Assembly (NCBI GenBank): GCA_007922195.1
Contig: ML682005.1
Location: 40,237,178 to 40,301,177, forward strand
DNA from: Podocnemis expansa
Taxonomy: Eukaryota > Chordata > Testudines > Podocnemididae
Direction: 5' to 3'
DNA: 64,000 nucleotides
Positions within the stretch are counted from its first letter, which is position 1. Every line of letters begins with the position of its first letter. The notes beneath the pieces were generated by a model. The model made no database searches. It was not told the origin of the DNA and worked only from the letters and a program-made list of their open reading frames with translations. Made by a program: the position numbers and the translations under genes. Of this stretch, positions 44,480 to 56,400 are shown piece by piece.

Positions 44480-47400
44480 GTAAGCGGGCAGCGCTTGGGG
44501 GCGCCTGGGAGGTGGGCGGCGGGGGCCGTGCGAGCCGCCCACGGGGCTCCCGGCCTCGGCGCGCGCGGCTGCCGTGGAGGGGGCATGTGTCCCGCCGCAC
44601 TTTCTGTCGCCCGGCTTCCGCCCCGCTGCGCTGCGCTGCTCTGGCCCGGCGTGCGCGCTCCCAGCGGATGAAACCACGCGGGAATCTGCCGGCGCGCTGC
44701 GTGTCTTGCGCCAGGCCCTACCTACCCCTGGCTGGCTGGCTGGCTGGCCTGGGGCCTGCCGCGTAGCCCAGCCCCTAGCTCGCCAGTGCCCCCTTTCTGA
44801 CGTGAGCGCCTGGAGTGCGCGGCAGTGGAGAAGGTGGAGTCATTTTCAGAATAAGAGAAGATGGTTTAGAATGGAACAGAATGGAATCACAGGGTTGGAA
44901 GGGACCTCATGAGATCAAAGAGTCCAGCTCCCTGGAGCTTGAACCCAGAATTAGTGGATCAAGTTCGCTTTCCAGCAAGAGGGAGCTCAGATTGTGTCCG
45001 CTGTATTAGCACTATGGCCAAGACCGTCCCTAAGGGGGTGCGGGGCCCTAAGTGAATGGGCCTCTGTGGGGGCCTTCACTCACCGCCGCCTGGCCCAGGG
45101 GAGGGGCAGTCCCCTGCGCCCGCTAACCCATGCTGGGGACTGGGCTAGTTGGTGAAAAGCGGTGGCCGGGTTCAGCGCCGCTGTCCCCCCCCCGTGCTGC
45201 TTCTGGCTCTGTGCCGGAGCACTGAGGAGGAGGCGGGAGGCAGCATGGCCAGGTGGGTAGCCATAGAGGCCCTGCACTGCCTCCCGCCTACTCCCTGCTG
45301 CTCTGGCACAGAGTTGAAAGCAGTGTGGGCTGGGGGGGGCTGGCAGTGCTGAACTGGGCCACTGCTTTTGGTCAGTGAGCCCAGTCCTCGGCATGGGGGC
45401 AGTGGTGCAGGGCCCCCCAAAGCACGGGGCCCTGGGCGCTTGCCCCACTCACCTTACCCTAGGTATGGCGCTGACTGTGGCTGTTCTGCTGAAGTGTCAC
45501 TGGAGACCAGTGGTTCCCACCCTTTTCTCTGCCGTGGCACACCTTTAATTATTTTGAGGCACATCACCAGATAGCCTCCGAATGAACTCATGAATATTCA
45601 TGAGCCAATCCAAAAGTCTGAATAGTTTTTCAAGAAATTCCATGGCACACTTGCTCAGGTCTGAGGACACACCTGTGTGCCATAGCGCACTGGTTGGGAG
45701 ACACTGGTGTAGACCCTTCTAGTGACCGAAAGGATTTTTAAGTCACAGTAAATCGGGCGTCTCAAACGTAGCTCGTGGGTCGCATGTGGCCCTTAAAGCT
45801 ATTGCTTGTGGCCTGCAACAACACTGTCATCACCAATATTTGCGATATTGTTGTATGAAAAGGTTTCAGTGGTGCGGCCCTTGGGCTAACGTACTAGTCC
45901 TCCTGTGGTCCTCATGATTTGAGTTTGAGACCACTGCAGTAAATGCTCCTCCTTTGGCAGCTAGGTCTAGTGAGGAATTCTTCCCAGCAGAAAGCTTCCA
46001 TAGTCTTGCGTCATGTGGGTAGGTCATCCAGGTAGGTCATCCTGAGTTTTGGGTGCACGTCAGGCCGCTCCTTGATGTGGCTAGCACCTTGAAAGGGAAA
46101 CCAAAGGTGAGTTACAGAAATAGCTTTCATAATAGTAAAACAGGTGAGGAGTCCTGTAGCACCTTAGAGACTAATATATTTATTTGGAGAAACAAGCAAG
46201 GAGTCCCGTGGCACCGAAAGATTAACATGTTGATTTGTTGCATGAGCTTTTGTGGGAGGAAAAATCCCACTTTGTCAGATGCTGTGGGCTCAAACCCAGT
46301 TTCGTGAAACAGACTGACACAGCTACTCAGAAACTTTTCATAACATTTCCAGGGGTGGCCATTTTAGTCTGTGTACAGCAAAAACAACAGGAGTCCTGTG
46401 GTACATTAAAGATGGATTTTTTGGGGGCATAAGTTTTCATGGACTCCAACCCACTTCATCAGATACAAGATGGTTTCTGTGAGATATATCTGATGAAGTG
46501 GGTTGGAGCACACGAGAGCTTACACCCGAAGAAATCTGTTAGTCTTTAAGGTTTCACAGGACTTTTGTTTTTTTTTATGACATCTTCAAATTCCTCATCT
46601 GTAATGGGAGGGGGTAATAATAATTCTATACTTCATAGGATTACTGTGAGACTAAACTATTTAATATTTATGGCCTGCTTAGATTCTATAAAGATGAGTG
46701 GTAGAAAAAGCTCTATTGCATGAACCATATATATCTAGCACACAAAAGGAAACCTATGATTCAGTGACTGAAAGTTAGAGATAGACAAATGCATCCTCTA
46801 TATGGTTTCGAATGCCATCAAAATGAACTGTTGTATGCAAGTGTCATTAATACAGTGCTGCTGTTAACACAGCTGGGTAAATAGATTTGTTCAGTTTTTT
46901 TATGTATTCTTGAAGCAGTACCTTCCTGTTTGTTTGGTATGTTGCAGGAGCAAAGATCAAAACGTGTAGGAATCTAACATTTTTCTGTTTAAATTTCCAC
47001 ATTGCTTATTAATCTGGAGATCAGTTTTGCAAGAATAGAAGAATTTTTGGTTACTACAGCATAGCTGCCATCAACACTAAAACATTTGTAAACCAGCCCT
47101 GTGTATTAAAACATTTTAGGTGACCAGCTCTCAACATTGAGAGAGATTTAATGACAGATGTTTAACAGTGGCATTGTTTGAGTAAGGTTTCATATAATCG
47201 TTTATTGAGAAGCTTGACTTGTTAAAAATGTTAAATAGTTTTAAGTATTTCATTCCTGCCTTTGAATGGCACATTTCAACTCCCTGGGTTAATTTGGGCT
47301 AATGGCTTGCTACCCTACACTTCAAACAGGTCTTTCTCAACAGGAAACCATTGAAACCTTCTACTTCCTTTACTTTACGATGGCAAGCTATTTTCTTTTA

Positions 47401-50400
47401 TTGCTGTTCTTTTGATATTTTGGTGGATGCAACCAGCCCTAAATGTCTGTTGAAAATCAGTGGTACATACAGGACTTCTGTGTAACTTTACTTTGGATCC
47501 TTTCTAAAATCCAAGAAACTAGTGTCAAAACATTTATAAATTAGCTGATTTTTATCAGTCAGTAATATAAACAGTATATAGAAGACACCGTTGAATTTTC
47601 CTTCCCATTGAGGACACTTTCTTTTGGTTATTTTTATTCTTGTAATACAACTAAGCAGGAAAAAGAAATAGGAGTACAGGTTTCTACAAGTACTTTCTCA
47701 GTATGAGACAAGTGTATTTTAAAAGTAGCTAATGTTCTGTCAGTATTAATCTGAAACAGTTATGCCAGAAGATTCAGCTGAAGTTGTTCAAAGCTTTGTG
47801 GTTGGAAAGATGCTGAGAACTAAAACTATGAAACAATAAACTGGTATTTAAATGATGTGGAAGAGAGAGTTTTGTTATATCTTTACTGTGCTGGAAAGTA
47901 GAACGTTATGTTTGTCTTTTTTGTTTCTGACTCCAAGTTAAATTAACAAATATGTAGATTTCTGTCACTTGAGACAACATAACTTCCAGAGAGGGCTTGC
48001 ACATACAAGAAACTTGTGGAGTGTTGAATTTGTTAGGCTTGGTTTCCAATAAGTACAAACACTGGTGTATACGCAAAACTTGGTATGTATGGTTTGTGCA
48101 CTGGATTCAGTTAGTGCTCTTGAATGGAATTAGCAGCTGTTTGCGTTAGATCCTTCAAAAAAGAAATAAAGTTTGTTATTGACTCAATGTTTTAGCTGCC
48201 ACATATGCTGTGCTTAGTCTTGTAATATTGGCGTTGGTCAAAAAGTCATCTTTCAGAATTTTGAACACCGAGCTAGTATGTTTGTTTGTAGGTTGCTGTT
48301 GCATAGTATTTGATAGATAATAGAAAATGAAATTGACAGCCTGTAGCAGAGAAGGAGAGTCCACTGATCATATCTGTAGTCTGGGACTTGGGAGAACCGG
48401 ATTTAATTCTCTGCTTGGTGTTGGACTGTGAAGTTTGATACTAGCACTTCATTACCTCACAGGAGTTTTGTAAGAACAAATATATTCAAGATTATGAGTC
48501 ATTCAGATACTAGTAGGTCCCCCATAACCGTGGTACCTGTATAGAAAAATTGCCTGTGTATATGGAAATTTTGGGGTGTTGGATGAGATTTGCTGGCCTT
48601 TCAGGTGAGTGCAGATGAGTCAGATTTGGCTTCCAGCTTTTTGTGTTAAAAACCCAAGATGTATAGAATTTGCTTATATATATGGTTTCTATAATCATCG
48701 TTGGAAACAGTTAGTTTTTTATTTTAAAACTCTTCCATTTTAATAATTTACAGTTACCTTTATTCATGGCTAATAACAAAACAAATGAGGACATCTGTAA
48801 TGTGAGTGTTCCATTGAGGAAGGTATATTGGGGATCTTGAGAAGCTGTCAATTTCTCTGTTAAACACTGAGCTATGATAAAATGTCCCATGGAAGTAACA
48901 GTACACGTGTAAATACCAGTGAGATCAAGGAGCTTCGAACTGTAAATGGCAGGATGGCGGCAGCAGTTGCTACCCTCAAAGAATGCTCATCAACTTTTAT
49001 TTTAGCAGCAAGGAAGAAAAGCCTGCTCTCTGTGTGTTATTAGAGCATAGATTTGCTGCTTTTTTTTTTTTTTAAAGCAATGTACTTCTTAGTATCAGCT
49101 GTTTCCACTGTGATTAGCGTTAAAGGGGCTGTCAGGGTATTGTACTGAAAGAAAGTTTTACATAAAGTTACATAAACAAAGCAAAGTTTGTGATGTGTAG
49201 CTGTTCCTTCTTCAGTTCCTGGTAATGACAGAGACCACCTGAGTTCATTTTTGTAATCCATGTTGTCAACAAAATGCCTTCATGGACTAATAACCTCATA
49301 ATTCCAAGATGCTTTCCTGCTTTATCTTAATGTCTGGGGGTATTATGTGGTACCTCCACATATGCATCTTAGTTGTAGGATTCTCTGTTGCTGAAATGTT
49401 TTTAGGATTTCAGTGAAGTAGACATTTAAGAAATGACTTTTTTTTATCAAAGGGAAAAATCTGTTGCTTAAAATCCTATAAGTTAAGGTTTGAATTTTTT
49501 ATTTTGTAGATAATTTGACTTAAATAAAACTTGAAGGTTGAGCAGGAATGGGGACGGGGACGGGGGGGGACAGAATATTGATTCCTCAGAACTGAGTCTG
49601 CTAGGTAAGGAGACAAATAGCATTGTGCTCCCTCACTTGGAGATACACATTCTGGAGTTTAAAGGAATAAAATGTTTTTGATCTGTAGTTTATTTTAACA
49701 TGTTCAGGTTTCTAATAACATTTAATAAATATTATTTATAGCTACAACTAGTCAAACAAATATTTTCCAGCTATATTGTTCAGTACATTTCACTTAAATG
49801 TCAAATATTTGTCTAGCAGTATTGCTGATTGACTGCTGCAAAAAAAAAAAGCATGTGAATAAACTTATTTAACAGTGTAGAGGTCGGTCATTTGACAACC
49901 ACCAGTTACTGCATTTCTCTCCTATTTTCTTTCTGGTTTTGATTTCACTCCACCTTTTTGATTTACAATAAAACATTAGAATGTATATCTTCCTGGGTTG
50001 TTTTTAAGATCTTCCTCCTGTTCTCCTTTCTGTGCACTTCATTTTCTACAAAGTTTACTCTGTTTTTCCCCCTATATTTTCTTTTCTTTTCTTCTCCAGT
50101 TTGTATATACACATTTCACATATCTCTCAATGTATCTCATTAATTTCTGCTTCTCATGTTCACTCTTCCACACCAATGCATAAGGCTTTGTTACTTTTGT
50201 CAGGCAGCTGTTAGAGGGCTAAACCTAGCAGCTGTAAATAGATGTGAAAGATGGTGGGGACTCGCTGAGGGGTAATGCATACAGTGAGAGGCCAGCCACA
50301 CACTTGTGACTGGAATTGGAAAGGTTGTGGGGATTCTTAGCAGTCTGGTGTAAGTACAGTGTCTTGCATCTTCTACTCTTTCCCACATCCTTTTTTTGTT

Positions 50401-53400
50401 TCACCTTCCATAGTGAATAGGTCCAGTCTGTGCCTCTGCTGCTGCTTCTGAGTTTATGATCCCTGAGCGAAATGAGCGGATTCTTGCCAGTTAAGCTGCT
50501 GCCAGTGAGAATCTCAGTAAAAACAGTGAAGCCCAATCAGTGTTCACTCCAGTGCAGCTTGGCAAAGCAATGTACAGGAGCACTGGAGAGTTGTCTGTCT
50601 GCACATGTAGGGGAGCACTGCTTGCTTAAATATTTAGAAGTTATTTGTGCAACCCCTAAGGCTGTAAATGCAAATTTAAATTCTGCAGAGACTGATAACT
50701 ATCTATGAAAGCTTTTTGCTTGCCCTGGATGTGTGGATTTTGTACTGAGAGCCAGCAGCATTTTTTGTGTTATTTAGCAATATACACTGTGATGTAAAAA
50801 GGTGACCGTAGTTCTATATTGCACAAGCGTATAGTGAGTGTTCTTACATTTTTTATGATTCCATCTCTACTTTGATTTGCGATGAGAAGCTGTGATGCTT
50901 CTTCCATTTTAGTGTTTTGGTTTCATGATGGTCTACTGGAACTGATTTGGCATAAAAATAAAGCTGGCAGTGAATCTGCACACGAAGCTTGAAAATCACA
51001 TGTAGCTAGAGCCTTGCATGTCAGTTGGGAAGGCTGAAAGTTAGCAACTGGAACAAAACCAAAAGTTATATAGACTGAGATTGAAGTTAGAAGCAGGAGG
51101 GTGTTTCCATTCCGAATAAATAATAATTTTAGAGTTGTTGGGGGGTGGTAAGGTAGTCTGCTGAGTCTTTATTTTGCGCCCATTTTATGCAGTGTGGTAG
51201 TCTTTAATTCAGTGCTCTTTTGTTATGGAATGGCTTCTGTTCCCACATTCAGACTGAAGATGAATGTTGTGTCCCCTGACCTCTTGCCTTATTATTGAGC
51301 AGGTGCTTTACTCAGTCTCCAGGCACTTGCCTCTTTTAACTGGTACAAGCATATATTGTATTTTGTGTGCGCCTGCATGAGTAAGATGTTTAACTACACT
51401 ATTTTGTGCATGCAAATATAGAAGCAAGACATATTGGGAGATGTTTTGTTTTGAAGTTGTAGTTTGTTAAAAAGTATTATGCATGCATAAAATCCATTTT
51501 TACTTGACAAGTAAAGATAAGACTTGGCAAACAGAAAATGTTTTTGGACGGATTTTCACTGGATCACTGTAAGATACAGTCTTACTGAGTCTGTCTGTCT
51601 GTGTCTCTCCCCCCCCCCCATTTCAAGTTTCTGCTTCAGAATATTAAGGTGATTAAAGTCATACTTGCTTATATAATAGTAAGCCTAAAGTTAAATTTTT
51701 TTTTAGTACTCTTAAATTAAATAAATTAAAGGTGAACTAGACAGCTTGCAAAGCCAAATGGTTATCTGAAGTGAACCACCATGAGAACTATAAAAGCTGT
51801 GAATCCATGAAAAAATGGGAAAGCTTCAGAAACAGATAAGAGCCAAGCTATTAAAAACTGGTGCAGTACATCCTATCAGAGCATTAATGGGGACCATAAA
51901 AGGATCGCTGGATGAAAACACCAAGTTGAGAGAGCCATTGTTAATTTCATTGACAGTGACTTCAATCCCTCCACAAGACCCGGTTGCTATCACTACAAAT
52001 GAAGTGAAGAGAGTTTTTAACATCAGTGAAGAAAGGGACAGTGGCTAGTGGACATCGTATGCCCTTGGAATTTCTTCATCACCTAGGTCCCAGGAGACTT
52101 CAGTAGTTCATGAAACTGTGTACCAAAACTATGAAATCTGGATGCATTCCAAATGCTTGATGGGAGACGATACTCAATGCTGTACTCAAACCAGGCAAGC
52201 CAACTGACAACCCTGGAAATTAAGGGCAGTATCACTCCTGTGTGCTACCTAAAAACTCCTGGACCATATCGTTCTCTGGAGAATCAGTTCTCTGGTTGAG
52301 TTAGTCACTCCTGAAGAACAGGAGGATCCTGGCTTAAATGCCATTGTTGTGACCAAGTTCTGGCTCTTGAAAGGCATGCCAAGGCTGGATTCCAGAGGAA
52401 ATCTTAGACTGGTGCAGCCGCTGTAGACCTGTTATGGGCCCACAACATAGGCTGGATTAAAGGCTTGGTGCTGAAGCTGACACAGATCATCTCCTGCTGA
52501 AAAACACTAATCAGCTGTGGGTGATCATGAACTATAGGCAGCTATGTGTCCACTTAGGCAATGAAGTAAGTTCATCCCAGTTCTTCTTCAGTTGACTCCC
52601 ATAAACCTCAGTACTTGTGCTGATGCTTTTTAGTGTGTATGTGAGTGACATGCGTCCCATAACGTTGCACAGATTTGCATATGTGGGTAATCTTGCCCTG
52701 GGAAAGCAAGGAGCCACCTTCAGTGACTTTGAGCCCACCTTGAAGGGGGTCCTAAACACTATGGCAGCATAGTTCTGGAAACGGAGGCTCAAGTTTGAGC
52801 TTCATAAAATAAATCCCTGCATTCTGCGTTGATAACAGGAATGCTAAGCGCCCTCTGAAGGTGACCTTTTGCAGCAGTACTGTGTGATACGACCCCATTC
52901 TGACCTATCTTCAGGTGAAGCTGGATCACATACTAACCTTCCACAGCAGTCTGGAGAAGATAACAGCCAAGTTGAAGATGAGGGTCAACTGGGTCCAGAA
53001 ACTGGCATGCGTAAGCTGGGGGCATCAGCATCAGTGTGATGGAAATCAGTTTTGTGCACTCAGTAGTAGAGCTCTTGTGCACTAGTATAGGCAGAAGAAG
53101 CTGTAGACAAATGGTGGCTGTTCAGCTGAACACTTCAATCCAGTATGTCACTGGAACCCTCAAGTCAACCTGATACCATGACTGCCAGTGCTGTTGCACA
53201 TTGCTTCCCCCCACCTATTTGCCACAATTCTTTGGGCATTCCCGGGGATCATGGAAAACAAACATTTTCCTATCCACCAGTATGTTAAGTGTCTCTCACC
53301 ACCGCCAGAAGTTGTAGAACCCCTTTGGACCCATGCATTTAACCTTCAACAGTGCAATTTCAACCCTGATAAAGCATGAAAAGTCAAATGTAATTTGAGA

Positions 53401-56400
53401 AGTTACAAACAAATGTCTTGTAAAAGACCCAACAAAGAAAATACCTGACTTCAAATGCCCATGATTATTATGGGCAACCCTAAACTGCATCCCAAAAAAC
53501 TGACAGATATGGATTTTTGCTGCACAAATTTCCAGTGTACGAGCATAGTGACCTAGAACAGACCATAGAACAGATAATGAAATGCATGATTCACAAATAC
53601 AAAGGAGGCATCACAGCAATACACTCTGCCAATCCAAATGCAATTATCTGGCTTAGCCCTCTTTAATGGTTACAGTGGCTTCTGGTCTCTGATTTAGCTC
53701 CCTAGAGATAGGTGATTTAAATCCAAAGGCATTTCTTGTATTTCAGCTCAAACCATTATATTTTAAAACTGTTGTGAAGCTTGAGAGTTGGGTGTGAAAA
53801 TGAAGTGTTTTAGTCATGTCATGGTGGATTCTGCCTGCTGTCTTTGCAAGACTTTGTGTTGTGGATAGGTGTGTTCTTAAAGGTGGACTAAGGTCTTTCC
53901 ATTTCGAGATTCAGTTTTTACATTTGATTTTTTCACCCGTTGCTTAAAAAGCAAAGTGATGCTATGTGTATTTGATTGCAGCTTAGGCACCTGAGTCATG
54001 AAGGAAATAATTGCATTAAAGATGTTCCTCCCATCCAAACAAGAAAATAATTAACCCAAGACTTAATCTAACCTTAAGCAATCACCTTCCTCTCATGAGG
54101 ACTCTGTGCCTGAAAGTTTGAGTAAAGAGATGAGCTAAGTAAGCTTGAGGAAGAATACAGTATACGAATAACTAGTTGCATTTAACTATAATTTGAGAGC
54201 TAGTGGCCCAGATTTTTGTTTGGTTAATGTGCTGTATTTCATAATCTCTGCCTTTGACATACCAAACTATGCAAGGGTGTTAGCTGATTTTTTTTTTTTA
54301 AAAAGTTTAAAAAAAATTATATCAGTAATGCTTCCCTGGCCTCTTCTTAAACTTTTGCACCAAAGTATCTGTCTCTTATTTAATGGACTATTCAAAGCAA
54401 CTGTGAATCCTAATTGAAATTTATACTTGAGTTGATTTGGTTTCTGTACTTTGGGCAATTACTATTGATTTAGTGTTTCAGAAGTAACTTTTGTTTTGTT
54501 TTTCAGAGGCATTTTGGTGAGACTGGAAGGATGCAGCCATCCTGTTGTTATGAAAGGTTTGTGTGCAGAATGTGGCCAGGACTTGACTCAGTAAGTAGTA
54601 TTTAGTCTTGTTTCCTTTTTACACTGACACAATATTAAGGGTTGTTTTGGTTTGTTTTACTCTCTAAAGGCTTTAGGATTTCTTCTCTTGGTGTCCCTTT
54701 AAACCAGTGGACCTTAGCTGCAACTAGCGGTTATTTATTAGGGCTATAAAAATAACTTTGGAATCTCAAAGTATTGTACAAATTATTAATGGAGAGGTCA
54801 TGCGATTACACTCAAAATACTTCATAAGAGAAAAATTGACACCCTGGACAGAGAGAGATACCAGTTTCCTGTAGGCCTTTTTAGATATCCCTGTATACAT
54901 GAAGAATAATGATCAGTAAGTTCTTGCCAGTATTTCTGAAAGCTGAGTTTACTTCACTTTTTTAAAGCACAGTATATATATGGTTTCATTCTGAATTGAT
55001 ATTTGTATTACTTGAGATGCACATCTGTCAGTGTAGAGCATCTTGTTAAATGAATAACTTCTTTCCTTTAGGTTTACTTGTAGCTAGTAACAAAACGCAG
55101 TGAACAGTGTGTGTTTAGTTTACCCGTGACTTTGAAAAGACTACGTGACTGCAGCAGCTGCTAATTAATATAGGGATTATCTAGATAGTCTTGTTCGTGC
55201 CTGACGAGTAGAGATGTAAATCTATGCAGTACACTAGCAAGCTGCACATTAACTGGTCATGTGGACCCTGCTGCTATGCACTGAAAGTTCTCTAGTGCAC
55301 TATTGATCTATCAAAATTCATGGCATGGAAAGCTATCCTGCTCTGGCTGAGTTTCATGACTAAGGCTAAGATTTTGACATGGGTATTTTTGTTTGTCATC
55401 AACAGGATGTGGGCAATAAACAAATCATGGAAATCTACACACCCTCCATGGGGTAGTAAACAGGGTAATTGCCTGGGACACCGTGCCATAGGGGGCTGTG
55501 TGGAGTTAAGGTACAGGCAATGGGGCTCAAGCTTGGGTTTCAGCCCTAACTGGTAGGAGCTGAATTAGTGAATTTTAGAGGAAGTTGTGGAGATATTGAA
55601 AAATTGTTATAAGTTATCAGTTTACTTTTGCTCAGTATGCTTTCTGGGTGCGATCGAACTTAGGAGCGATAAGTGACAGTAGTGCAGGGAAAACTTCTTA
55701 CTATACTTGTCTGAATTACACGAGAGGCAACTTTAAAGATTCACCACCATTCCTGATCTGATAAATGAGTGCACAGCCAGCATGTTGCTATGCCTGTCTA
55801 GGTGACTCAGGGATTGATATGCTGATCCTCATTAAATTCATATTCTTGTGCAATAAATAACCTAAAATTGATTTTAATGTACTTTTAGAAAAGAGAGCAA
55901 ATATCTTTATGAATAAACTGTAAGAGGCACACTGGAATATAAGCCAAAGAGATGAGGAGGTAGAGTTAAATGTATGTTAGAGATAAGGTAAAGTGACTAG
56001 ATGAACTTGCATTTGATTTTGGGACAGCAATAATATTTTCAGATACAGCTTGACTCAATGTAATGAGTCAAGTAGTTTTTTTCAGCTTATTGTTCCCATC
56101 ATGTAACATTTGCCTAACTCTCTCCTAATACATCCACTAGTAGAAGGCTAGACGGTGCTGCAGGTCATGATGCGAAGGGATTATATGAGATGTATGGAGA
56201 AGCTTGCACAGACCCAGTTCATCTTAAGCCTGGCTCTCTCTCTCTCTTGTAGTTCTAAATACCCCTTGCTCTTGTTAGTTTAATGAGGGGGAAATGTCTG
56301 TGATCTCTCATTTTATGAATCATCCCTTAAATTGGGTTCCAGTCTTAAAAATAACACCTTATTCCTTAAGTGGTCTGCTGTGTATGTACAGGTTTCCTCT

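Larger units (their letters stand above)
43380..44720 (+). promoter_or_regulatory. CTDP1: CpG-island promoter and 5' UTR of CTDP1
   Basis: Dense in CpG and GC compared with the AT-rich surroundings, spanning the proximal upstream region, exon 1 and the start of intron 1. There is no evident TATA box, as usual for housekeeping genes. Motifs seen include three ZNF143-like sites (43529-43713), an ETS-like CGGAAGT at 43818-43824 and an NRF1-like TGCGCCTGCGCA at 43984-43995. Transcription probably starts between about 43.8 and 44.1 kb; the exact site cannot be read from sequence. Confidence 0.85.
44480..54506 (+). other. CTDP1: CTDP1 intron 1
   Basis: About 10 kb, GT-AG (GTAAGC ... TTTTTCAG). From left to right it holds the end of the CpG island, a CR1 tail, three hAT elements, Penelope fragments, a MIR tail, a long AT-rich stretch without recognised elements (about 46.7-51.8 kb, except a weak MIR at 48.4 kb), a decayed reverse transcriptase (51.8-53.4 kb) and about 1.1 kb of plain sequence. 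Confidence 0.93.

Noticed and set aside
49958..50214. Three overlapping frames of about 60 codons, Phe/Ser-rich, resembling membrane peptides
   Set aside because: They come from a pyrimidine-rich stretch in intron 1 read in three frames.
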